Positions 1 to 5,537 of a stretch of DNA of 5,537 nt are shown here, in pieces. The stretch spans positions 1 to 5,537 of the forward strand of contig CADCUA010000591.1 of the NCBI GenBank assembly GCA_902805755.1, read 5' to 3'. Made by a program: the position numbers and the translations under genes. Positions within the stretch are counted from its first letter, which is position 1, and each line of letters starts with the position of its first letter. The notes below the pieces were generated by a model that was not told the DNA's origin, made no database searches, and worked only from the letters and a program-made list of their open reading frames with translations. Source of the stretch: an uncultured Lysobacter sp. (GTDB taxonomy: Bacteria; Pseudomonadota; Gammaproteobacteria; Xanthomonadales; Xanthomonadaceae).

Positions 1-1238
1 TCGTCGGCCGCCTCGCCCAGCAGGTGGATGCCGACCACCTGTTTCTCCGGACCCGCGCAGACGACCTTGAACAGGCTGCGTTGCGGCACGTCGGCCAGCG
101 CATGCAGCATCGCGCGGAAATCGGATTTCAGCACCTGCACGTCGTCGCCGAAGCGCGCGCGCGCCTGCGCCTCGGTGAGGCCGACCTGCGCGATCGGCGG
201 ATGCGTGAACACCACGGTCGGGACGCTGTCCAGCGCCAGCGGGCGCCGCGGCCGACCGCCGAACACGCGGTCCATCAGCCTGCGCGCGGCCGCGATTGCC
301 ACGGGTGTCAATGCGGGTGCGGGCGTGATGTCGCCCACGGCGTACACGCCCTCGGCCGAGGTGGCGTTGAATTCGTCCACGGGAATCAGTCCGCGCACGT
401 CGAGCGCAATGCCGGCGGCATCCAGGCCCAGCCCGGCCGTGTTCGGTGCGCGGCCGGTGGCGAAGACGACCTGGCCGAACGTTTCGCTCCACGAGCCGTC
501 CTCGTTCTGCAGACGGAAGCCGTCGCCGGCCTGCTCAAGGGCATGGGTACCGGTCATGAACCGGCAGTCCACACCGGCCTGGCGATAGTCCTCGGCCAGC
601 ATCTGGCTGAGTTCGGGATCGAAGCTTTCCAGCAGGCGCGGGCCGCGCACGCGAAGGGTCACGCGGCTGCCCAGCGCCTGCAGCACACCGGCCATTTCGA
701 CCGCGATATACCCCGCGCCGATAATCGCGACGGTTTCCGGCGCCGCGCGCCAATTGAAGACATCGTCTGAAACCGCCCCGAGTTCCGCGCCGGGCAGCGC
801 CGGGCGCACGGGCGCGCCGCCGGTGGCCAGCAGGATATGTCGCGCGCTCAGCACGACGCCGTCGTCGGTCTGCACGCGGCGCGCGTCCAGCAGGCGGCCG
901 CGGTTCGGCAGCAGCGCGATGCCGGCCGCATCCAGCCGCCGTCGGTAGCCGGCGTGGATATTGGTGATGTAGCGCTCGCGATGGGCGATGAACACCGGCC
1001 AGTCCAGAGGCGGCGGCGCGATGTCGAAACCGAGCACGGCTGCATGACGCAGCGTGGCGGCCACCTCGGCGGCCAGCCACATCGCCTTCTTCGGGACGCA
1101 GCCGACATTGACGCAGGTGCCGCCCAGCGCCCCGGGTTCGAGCAGCGCGACGCGTGCGCCGTGCTCAGCCGCGCGGAACGCCCCGGCGAGGCCGCCGGAA
1201 CCGCCGCCCACGACGATGAGGTCGAAGTCACGCGTCAT
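1..1238 (-). CDS. gor: Glutathione reductase (NADPH), C-terminus missing at window edge
   Basis: This is a cytoplasmic FAD-dependent disulfide reductase that regenerates reduced glutathione from its disulfide using NADPH. The frame is open from ATG at 1238 to the left edge and gives 412 residues of a family usually about 450 long. The FAD-binding GGGSGG is at residues 11-16. The redox-active pair is Cys42 and Cys47 in GGTCVNVGCVPKK. The coenzyme-binding GAGYIAVE is at 174-181. The central ATG motif and the dimer-interface motif HPPIAQVGLTE are also readable. Only the last ~35-40 residues, including the catalytic His-Glu pair, lie beyond the window. AAGGAG at 1245-1250 sits 6 nt before the ATG and supports this start. 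One oddity is Glu204, where E. coli and human enzymes have an arginine that contacts the NADPH phosphate; Arg198 is kept. The CVNVGC context separates it from dihydrolipoamide dehydrogenase and mercuric reductase. The family assignment is firm; coenzyme preference is less certain. Confidence 0.93.
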   Translation of the reverse strand, partial: MTRDFDLIVVGGGSGGLAGAFRAAEHGARVALLEPGALGGTCVNVGCVPKKAMWLAAEVAATLRHAAVLGFDIAPPPLDWPVFIAHRERYITNIHAGYRRRLDAAGIALLPNRGRLLDARRVQTDDGVVLSARHILLATGGAPVRPALPGAELGAVSDDVFNWRAAPETVAIIGAGYIAVEMAGVLQALGSRVTLRVRGPRLLESFDPELSQMLAEDYRQAGVDCRFMTGTHALEQAGDGFRLQNEDGSWSETFGQVVFATGRAPNTAGLGLDAAGIALDVRGLIPVDEFNATSAEGVYAVGDITPAPALTPVAIAAARRLMDRVFGGRPRRPLALDSVPTVVFTHPPIAQVGLTEAQARARFGDDVQVLKSDFRAMLHALADVPQRSLFKVVCAGPEKQVVGIHLLGEAAD

Positions 1239-1386
1239 TGCACTCTCCTTGCGGCAGGTCGCGTCGGCCGGGTTGCCGGCCGGCGAGGCCGCAGCGTGCA
1301 TGAGGCGGTGTGGACGAGGCGGCATGCATCCGCGAAGCGGGTGCGGGTGGTGAACGCAGCCGACGTGAATGCCCCTCCAATTCCTT
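1239..1386. other. Non-coding leader region upstream of gor
   Basis: This stretch between the gor start and the repeat array should contain the gor promoter. I could not find a convincing -35/-10 pair on the minus strand. The one structural element is an inverted repeat CGGCCGG / CCGGCCG (1265-1271 and 1276-1282, 4-nt loop). It would fall in the gor 5' leader about 27 nt before the start codon. In DNA this GC-rich such a repeat can arise by chance, so no role is claimed. Confidence 0.5.
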
Positions 1387-1729
1387 GGTCCACCCTGTCG
1401 GACCTGCAGAGCACCACGTTCGTGTCTTTAAAGCGTCGCGGCGAGCCTCGAGAGCGCCTCACCCGCGTCTTTAAAGCGGTCGGGCGAGCCTCGAGAGCAC
1501 CTCTTCGATGTCTTTGAAGGCCGGGATCGGGCCTCGAGAGCACCTCGTTCGTGTCCTTAAAGGCCCAGATCGGGCCTCGAGAGCACCTCATGCGTGTCTT
1601 TACAGGCTCAATCCGGGCCTTGAGAGCACCTCATGCATGTCTTTAAAGCGTCCCGTTGAGCCTTGAATGCACCTCATCGGTGTCTTTAAAGCCCCGTTTC
1701 GGGGCTTTAAAGCACCTCATTCGTGTCTT
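1387..1729. repeat. Tandem array of eight 43-bp units with internal hairpins
   Basis: Eight consecutive units repeat with an exact 43-bp period and no indels. The AAAG-type unit ends fall at 1433, 1476, 1519, 1562, 1605, 1648 and 1691. On the plus strand each unit has a well-conserved part, starting near GAGAGCACCTC and ending GTGTCTTTAAAG. A variable 10-11 bp part follows. Several variable parts form inverted repeats with the flanking bases: GGTCC/GGACC at 1387-1404, AGGCC/GGCCT in the fourth unit, AGGCCC/GGGCCT in the fifth, and a 13-bp stem at the right edge. The array fills most of the gap between the 3' end of the DadA-like gene and the gor leader, two genes on the same strand. The period is not a multiple of three, so a reading frame would cycle through all three frames; coding is unlikely. 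I do not recognise it as a named repeat family. Possible roles are transcriptional insulation, a structured RNA, or a neutral slippage-derived repeat. Confidence 0.93.
1684..1712. terminator. Perfect 13-bp hairpin, likely bidirectional terminator
   Basis: Arms CTTTAAAGCCCCG (1684-1696) and its exact reverse complement (1700-1712) enclose a 3-nt TTT loop. Each strand reads A-run, GC stem, T-run, the form of a bidirectional Rho-independent terminator, though the T-runs are only three long. It lies about 77 nt beyond the stop of the DadA-like gene, so it is the best candidate for ending that transcript. It is also the boundary element of the 43-bp array: its left arm is the usual unit end CTTTAAAG, and its right arm replaces the GAGAGC of the other units. 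Confidence 0.6.
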
Positions 1730-1788
1730 CGCCCATCCGCGTCCTGCATCGGCACGCTCTCGACGGCGCCCGCCCCGGCCACGGCCGG

Positions 1789-3045
1789 CTACAGGAACCG
1801 CTGCGGCGCGTAAGCACGCGGGTCGATGGCCGGCTCGCGGCCGAGCATCAGGTCCGCCAGCAGCTGCCCGGTGCCGGCGCTCATGCCGACGCCCATCATG
1901 CCGTGGCCGGTCGCGAGCCACAGGTGCTCGTGGCCGGGCGCACGGCCGATGATCGGGATGTCGTCGCAGCTCATCGGCCGCCAGCCGAACCAGCGCTCGC
2001 GCACTTCCGGGCCGGTCGGCTCGTGCAGGTATTCGGCGGCGCCGCGTTCCAGCGCGCCAAGCCGGCGCTCGTTCAACACCTCGTCGAAGCCGGAGAACTC
2101 CATCGTGCTGCCGAGGCGGAAACCGCTGCCCCAGGCCGTGACGCACACCGAGCGTTCGCGCAGCACCAGCGGCCGCCGCGGCACGCGCGACGGGCTGGAA
2201 TAGGTGATCGAGTAGCCCTTGCCCGGCTGCATCGCGCGTTGCAGCCACGGCAGGCCGACCGCGCGTGCCAGGCGCGGCGACCACGCGCCGGCCGCGAGCA
2301 CCACCTGCCCGGCGCGCAGCGGTCCGGCCCCGGTCTGCAGCAGCACGCCGTCCGCGGATTCCGAGAGCGATTCAACCGCGCGGTGTTCGTCGATTTCGCC
2401 GCCCCGTGCGCGCAGCACGCGGGCGAGCTCGACCACGTAGCGGTCCGGGCGCAGCGCGGCGTCGCCGGAAAAGCGGATCGCCCCGGCGACACCGGGTTTC
2501 ATTGCCGGTTCCTGCGCCTCGTAGGCGGGCCCGTCGATCACCTCGACGTCGATGCCCAGTCCCCGCAGCAGCGCCAGCTCGCCCTGGCCGTGTTCGAAGC
2601 GGCGCCGGTCGCGGAAGACGTAGTCCTCGCCCGAGGCCGTGAACTCGCAGTCCAGCCCGTAGCGCTGCACCCAGTCATGCAGCCGCTGTCGCGAGTCGTT
2701 GAGGAGCGCGGATTTCGCGCGCGCGCTGGTTTCCCAGTCGCGCAGGTTGCAGCGGCCGGCGAAGCGCCACAGCCACCTCCACAGCACAGGGTCGAACCGG
2801 GGGCGGATGTACAGCGGCGACTCCGGCGACACCATCATGCGCAACGCGGTCATGACCATGCCGGGCGCCGCCAGCGGGGGCGCGTGGCTCGGAGTGATCG
2901 TGCCGCAGTTGCCGTGCGAGCTGCCGCCGCCAATGCGCCCGGCGTCGATCACGCGGACACGGCGGCCGGCCTCCACCAGCGCCAGCGCGCTGCACAGCCC
3001 GATGACGCCGGCTCCGACCACCACCACATCTTCGCGCTGTTCCAT
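1789..3045 (-). CDS. DadA-like FAD-dependent D-amino-acid dehydrogenase
   Basis: This 418-residue flavoprotein of the DAO/DadA family is expected to oxidise a D-amino acid (or a related imino acid) to the 2-oxo acid and ammonia. Electrons would normally pass to the membrane quinone pool. The Rossmann motif GAGVIG is at residues 11-16, with Asp34 ending the second strand to hold the FAD ribose. DadA hallmarks follow in order: the NCGTITPSHAPPLAAPG region (about 46-62), PGKGYSIT in the middle, and GWRPMSCDDIPIIGR (about 354-368) before GHGMMGVGMSAGTGQLL near the C-terminus. The length is close to that of E. coli DadA. The start puts the FAD motif at the expected distance from the N-terminus. 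No good Shine-Dalgarno precedes it, but the upstream DUF418 stop is only 9 nt away, so translation is probably coupled. The substrate could be D-alanine, D-hydroxyproline or another D-amino acid; sequence alone does not decide. Confidence 0.88.
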   Translation of the reverse strand: MEQREDVVVVGAGVIGLCSALALVEAGRRVRVIDAGRIGGGSSHGNCGTITPSHAPPLAAPGMVMTALRMMVSPESPLYIRPRFDPVLWRWLWRFAGRCNLRDWETSARAKSALLNDSRQRLHDWVQRYGLDCEFTASGEDYVFRDRRRFEHGQGELALLRGLGIDVEVIDGPAYEAQEPAMKPGVAGAIRFSGDAALRPDRYVVELARVLRARGGEIDEHRAVESLSESADGVLLQTGAGPLRAGQVVLAAGAWSPRLARAVGLPWLQRAMQPGKGYSITYSSPSRVPRRPLVLRERSVCVTAWGSGFRLGSTMEFSGFDEVLNERRLGALERGAAEYLHEPTGPEVRERWFGWRPMSCDDIPIIGRAPGHEHLWLATGHGMMGVGMSAGTGQLLADLMLGREPAIDPRAYAPQRFL

Positions 3046-3054
3046 GCGCGCAGT

Positions 3055-4317
3055 TTAATTGGCCGCGACAGGCTCCAGCCGCATCACGGGGCGGCGGCCA
3101 TACGTCATCGCGCGCCACAGCCACTCCGCCGGCCCGTAGCGGAACCGCTCCAGCCACCACCGGCTCCACGCCACCTGCAGGGCGAACACCACCAGCACGA
3201 ACGGCAGCTGCCATGCGCGCGGAAGCTGCTCGAACCAGCCCAGCCCGTAGCCGTAGAAGACCAGCGTGCCGATCACCGACTGCGCGAGGTAATTGGTGAG
3301 TGCCATGCGCCCGGCCGGGGCGAGCACCGCCAGACGCGGTGCCCACCCGCGCGAATCCAGGCCGCGCATGACCCATGCGAAATAGCCCAGCGCTATCAAC
3401 AGGTTCGCAATCCATGCGAGCGCGAGCGCGGATCCCGTCGTGAGGTCGATATCGCTCGTGAACGTCGGGTCCAGCCGGTACGACACCAGCATCAGCGCCA
3501 GGCCCAGCGGCAAAGCGATCCGGCGCAGCCGCGAATACAGCCGCTCGAAGTCGGCCGGCCGCTCGACCGCGCCGCTGCGCACAAACCACATGCCGAGCAC
3601 GAACATCGCCAGCACCTGCCAGCCGAACAGCAGCATGGGCGCCGCGGTATCGATCATGTCCTGCACGCGCTGGGCGGTCGCTGCCGCGTAGTCGCCGCCG
3701 CCGAACGCTGCACGCTGCACGGCCACCATGCGCGTGAACTCCGCGGCCTGGCTGGCCTGCTGGCGCGCCGTCTCCTGGGCGGAGGCCGGGTCCATCCGCG
3801 CCATTTCAACGACCGCGCCGAGCAGCAGGATCATCACGATCGGGATCGCGTAGAACGACAGCGCCCAGCGCGGCAGGCGCGAGGTCGCCCGGTTGCGCAT
3901 CGCCCACAACAGCAGCAGCGACAGCAGCGCGTACGCCATCAGGATGTCGCCGGACCAGACCAGCACCATGTGCACGGTGCCGATTGCGAGCAGGCCAAGC
4001 GAGCGGCGCAGGTACAGCCCGGTGAACGGGCGGCCCGCCGCTTCCGCGCGACGCATCATCACCGCGAATCCCATGCCGAACAGCAGCGAGAACAGCAGGT
4101 AGAACTTGCCCTGCACCAGGATGTAGATCGCTGCGTCCACCCAGCGGTCCAGCCCGTCCAGGCTCGGGTTGAGGCCGGTGACCGCGAGCCCCAGCGGGCC
4201 CGCCATCGCCTCGATGTTCATCAGGAAGATGCCCAGCAGCGCGAAACCGCGCAGCACGTCCATCGCCACGATGCGCTCGCCCCCCTGGACGGGGGTCAAC
4301 AACAATCCTGTCTGCAT
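3055..4317 (-). CDS. DUF418 / YeiB-family multi-pass inner-membrane protein
   Basis: This is a 420-residue integral membrane protein. The N-terminus has the family's R-x(4)-D-x-L-RG pattern (Arg15, Asp20, Arg23-Gly24) leading into the first membrane helix (about 21-40). About ten hydrophobic segments follow, with a polar, Ala/Gln-rich loop at roughly 175-225. The C-terminal half is the DUF418 domain, with the NYLxQS motif and a closing FRYGPAEWLWRAMTYGR that is diagnostic for the family. DUF418 proteins are related to membrane acyltransferase-like families, and their biochemical activity is mostly undefined, so no substrate is assigned. ATG at 4317 is supported by GGGAGG at 4325-4330, 7 nt upstream. 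It is the first gene of a two-gene unit with the DadA-like dehydrogenase. The slyD terminator separates it from the gene upstream, so a promoter should lie in 4318-4446, but I see no clear one. Confidence 0.9.
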   Translation of the reverse strand: MQTGLLLTPVQGGERIVAMDVLRGFALLGIFLMNIEAMAGPLGLAVTGLNPSLDGLDRWVDAAIYILVQGKFYLLFSLLFGMGFAVMMRRAEAAGRPFTGLYLRRSLGLLAIGTVHMVLVWSGDILMAYALLSLLLLWAMRNRATSRLPRWALSFYAIPIVMILLLGAVVEMARMDPASAQETARQQASQAAEFTRMVAVQRAAFGGGDYAAATAQRVQDMIDTAAPMLLFGWQVLAMFVLGMWFVRSGAVERPADFERLYSRLRRIALPLGLALMLVSYRLDPTFTSDIDLTTGSALALAWIANLLIALGYFAWVMRGLDSRGWAPRLAVLAPAGRMALTNYLAQSVIGTLVFYGYGLGWFEQLPRAWQLPFVLVVFALQVAWSRWWLERFRYGPAEWLWRAMTYGRRPVMRLEPVAAN

Positions 4318-4446
4318 ATCCGGGCCTCCCGCCTCGAGCGGGCATTGTGTCAGCTGCGCAACATTTAGCCCGGGCCGGAAGTCATCCGTGGCATGACGGT
4401 GCGCGCGAAATGCAGCGGTCGCGACGGGCGCACAACACGGCGCCGG
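4318..4446. other. Upstream region of the DUF418-DadA unit
   Basis: No gene is seen here. The region should contain the promoter for the DUF418-dehydrogenase unit, but no -35/-10 pair stands out on the minus strand. A 5-bp inverted repeat CCCGC / GCGGG (4328-4332 and 4338-4342) overlaps the GGG of the DUF418 Shine-Dalgarno and could partly hide it in the mRNA. At this GC content it may be chance. Confidence 0.4.
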
Positions 4447-4474
4447 AAAACAAAAAAGCCCGCTTGCGCGGGCT
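4447..4474 (-). terminator. Rho-independent terminator of slyD
   Basis: Read on the minus strand, a perfect 7-bp stem AGCCCGC / GCGGGCT with a GCAA tetraloop (4474-4457) is followed by TTTTTTG and further T residues (to 4447). It lies about 25 nt after the slyD stop codon. The T-run is only on the minus-strand side, so it serves slyD and isolates the downstream DUF418 unit from slyD transcription. Confidence 0.9.
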
Positions 4475-4498
4475 CTTCCGTATCCGTGGGGACGCGCC

Positions 4499-4978
4499 TC
4501 AGTGCTGGTGGCCGCCCGCGCCGTGCACGTGGCCGTGCTCGAGCTCTTCGGCCGACGCCTCGCGCACTTCGATGACCTCGATCGCGAAATGCAGGTCCTT
4601 GCCGGCCATCGGGTGGTTCAGGTCGACGTCCACCACGCTCATGCCGACCTTCTGGATCGTCACCGCGCGCGGGCCGAAGTTCGTGTTGAGCACGACCTGC
4701 ATGCCCGGCTGCAGGCGCTGGCCTTCGAAGTGCTTCTTCGGCACGCGCTGGGTCAGGCCGTCGCGGCGCTCGCCATAGGCCTCGGCGGCGGACACGTCGA
4801 CTTCGAACTTCTCGCCCGCGGTCCGACCTTCCATCGCCTTTTCCAGGCCCGGGATGATGTTGCCGTGGCCCACGAGGATGGCCAGCGGATCGCGCCCTTC
4901 GGACGTCTCCATCGGTTCCTGGCCCTGCTCGGACACGGTGTAGTGGAAACGCACGACGCTGTCTTTCTGGATGTTCAT
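4499..4978 (-). CDS. slyD: FKBP-type peptidyl-prolyl isomerase SlyD
   Basis: This is a cytoplasmic prolyl cis-trans isomerase and chaperone of 159 residues; in studied bacteria SlyD also delivers nickel. The split FKBP domain is at about 1-70 and 125-140, with VGHGNIIPGLEKAMEG at 36-51 and AYGERRD at 67-73. The insert-in-flap chaperone domain occupies about 74-124, and LNHPMAGKDLHFAIEV (120-135) closes the fold. The tail has five His (148, 150, 152, 157, 159) but is short. There is no Cys in the whole protein, unlike the long Cys/His-rich tail of E. coli SlyD. I start it at MNIQKDSVV (4978), where the family begins. An in-frame ATG at 5059 would add 27 residues with no FKBP similarity. The Shine-Dalgarno is weak. 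A perfect terminator follows, so slyD seems monocistronic. It diverges from the NlpC/P60 gene. Confidence 0.94.
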   Translation of the reverse strand: MNIQKDSVVRFHYTVSEQGQEPMETSEGRDPLAILVGHGNIIPGLEKAMEGRTAGEKFEVDVSAAEAYGERRDGLTQRVPKKHFEGQRLQPGMQVVLNTNFGPRAVTIQKVGMSVVDVDLNHPMAGKDLHFAIEVIEVREASAEELEHGHVHGAGGHQH

Positions 4979-5069
4979 GGACTGGACTCGGGTGATGGCG
5001 GCAGGGCCACCGAAGGGACGCACGACCGTGGGCTTGTCGCGGCAAGCGCGACCGGCCAAGCTGTCGACC

Positions 5070-5537
5070 GTGAAGAAGGCCGCGCATTATCCGGGCAAGC
5101 CCCTGCGGGCGCCAGTTCAGGCGTTGGCCGTTGCCGTGCTCGTGCTTTCGGGCGCCGGCTGCGGCGGCTCGGACAACGTGCGCCCGGCCACCGCTGCGCA
5201 GCGGGAATGGCCGCTGGTGGAACCGGCAAACCCCGTCGATGCGAACGCGGTACTGATGCGCGCGATCAGCCTGGTCGGCTCGCCCTACCGCTACGGCGGC
5301 AGCTCACCTGAAACCGGCTTCGATTGCAGCGGGCTGGTCAATTACGTGTATCGCGACATCCTCGACCTGCGACTGCCGCGCAGTTCGGTCGAGCTGTCGG
5401 CGTGGCCGGGGCCGCGGCTGGCACCCGAACGCCTGGCAACCGCGGATCTGGTGTTTTTCGCCAGCGCCGGCTCGGTCGACCACGTGGGGATCTACGTCGG
5501 CCAGGGCCGTTTCGTGCATGCGCCCAGCAGCGGTGGC
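5070..5537 (+). CDS. NlpC/P60 (C40) cell-wall peptidase, probable lipoprotein, 3' end missing
   Basis: This is a probable exported endopeptidase of the NlpC/P60 family, which cuts peptide stems of peptidoglycan. The frame is open to the right edge (156 residues from this start). A basic N-terminus starting MKKAAHYPGK and the hydrophobic run ALAVAVLVLSGAG (18-30) precede Cys31, a candidate lipidated cysteine, though the -3 residue is Gly rather than the usual Leu. The catalytic domain begins at about residue 60: SPYRYGG (71-77), nucleophile Cys86 in FDCSGLV, and LPRSS (102-106). Catalytic His138 follows in DHVGIYVG and the third polar residue, His150, in FVHAPSSGG. Only the last part of the domain is missing. 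The start is uncertain because the frame is open back to a stop at 4776-4778. GTG 5028 has a better Shine-Dalgarno (AAGGGA, 5013-5018). ATGs at 4977 and 4995 are also in frame. I chose GTG 5070 because it gives the most typical signal peptide. Confidence 0.88.
   Translation, partial: MKKAAHYPGKPLRAPVQALAVAVLVLSGAGCGGSDNVRPATAAQREWPLVEPANPVDANAVLMRAISLVGSPYRYGGSSPETGFDCSGLVNYVYRDILDLRLPRSSVELSAWPGPRLAPERLATADLVFFASAGSVDHVGIYVGQGRFVHAPSSGG
5086..5091 (-). promoter_or_regulatory. Possible -10 element for slyD
   Basis: The minus strand reads GATAAT here, five of six matches to the sigma-70 -10 box, in otherwise very GC-rich sequence. It lies about 107 nt upstream of the slyD start, inside the first codons of the divergent NlpC/P60 gene. 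I see no good -35 hexamer 16-18 nt further upstream, so this is a weak suggestion. Confidence 0.25.

Noticed and set aside
24..770. A 248-codon plus-strand open frame at the left end
   Set aside because: It is antisense to gor. The minus strand has the FAD, disulfide and NADPH motifs, while this translation is Arg/His/Gly-rich with none.
1235..1591. A 118-codon minus-strand frame running through the repeat array
   Set aside because: It is built from the 43-bp repeat. Because 43 is not a multiple of three, each unit is read in a different frame, so there is no conserved peptide repeat per unit. It also runs into the gor start.
1387..1729. CRISPR array
   Set aside because: The conserved portion is degenerate and the variable part is only 10-11 bp, far shorter than real spacers. 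Variable parts are self-complementary to their flanks and no cas gene is present.
1775..1788. CCGGCC-AC-GGCCGG palindrome just after the dehydrogenase stop as a terminator
   Set aside because: Only a 5-bp stem with a 4-nt loop is realistic, and no T-run follows on the minus strand. The 13-bp hairpin at 1684-1712 is a better candidate.
1723..4368. An 881-codon plus-strand open frame spanning both the dehydrogenase and DUF418 genes
   Set aside because: It is antisense to two genes with clear family motifs, and both share the same codon phase, so GC-rich codon bias alone keeps the opposite frame open. Its translation is low-complexity (His/Arg/Gln/Ala-rich) with no recognisable domain.
4979..5059. 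N-terminal extension of SlyD starting at 5059
   Set aside because: The extra 27 residues have no FKBP similarity. The family starts with the MNIQKDSVV-type strand at 4978.
4502..5311. A 269-codon plus-strand frame over slyD and the start of the NlpC/P60 gene
   Set aside because: It is antisense to slyD and out of frame with the NlpC/P60 domain, and its translation shows no family motif.

Overview
The window is very GC-rich chromosomal DNA. Its gene content (glutathione reductase, SlyD, an NlpC/P60 lipoprotein) and protein sequences resemble gammaproteobacteria of the Xanthomonadaceae/Lysobacteraceae type. This placement is inferred from family resemblance and base composition; no search was run. 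I see no rRNA, tRNA, transposase, phage gene or CRISPR array.

Layout: (1) 1-1238, minus strand, is glutathione reductase (gor), cut by the left edge just before its C-terminal catalytic His. (2) 1239-1788 has no gene. It holds the presumed gor promoter region, then a striking array of eight 43-bp tandem units (1387-1729). Several units carry small hairpins with differing but still self-complementary arms, and the right-hand edge is a perfect 13-bp-stem terminator-like hairpin. (3) 1789-3045 and 3055-4317, minus strand, form a tight two-gene unit. A DUF418/YeiB-type membrane protein comes first, followed after 9 nt by a DadA-like FAD-dependent D-amino-acid dehydrogenase. (4) 4318-4498 holds the upstream region of that unit and a clean Rho-independent terminator for slyD. 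(5) 4499-4978, minus strand, is slyD, an FKBP-type prolyl isomerase with a short His-rich tail. (6) 4979-5069 is a short divergent intergenic region. (7) 5070-5537, plus strand, is the start of an NlpC/P60 (C40) cell-wall peptidase with a lipoprotein-like signal peptide, cut by the right edge.

Most genes are housekeeping: thiol redox balance, D-amino-acid oxidation, protein folding and metal handling, and peptidoglycan remodelling. The least explained element is the 43-bp array between the dehydrogenase gene and gor. Its position and hairpins suggest an insulator or terminator-like array, or a source of structured small RNA. No function can be assigned from sequence alone.
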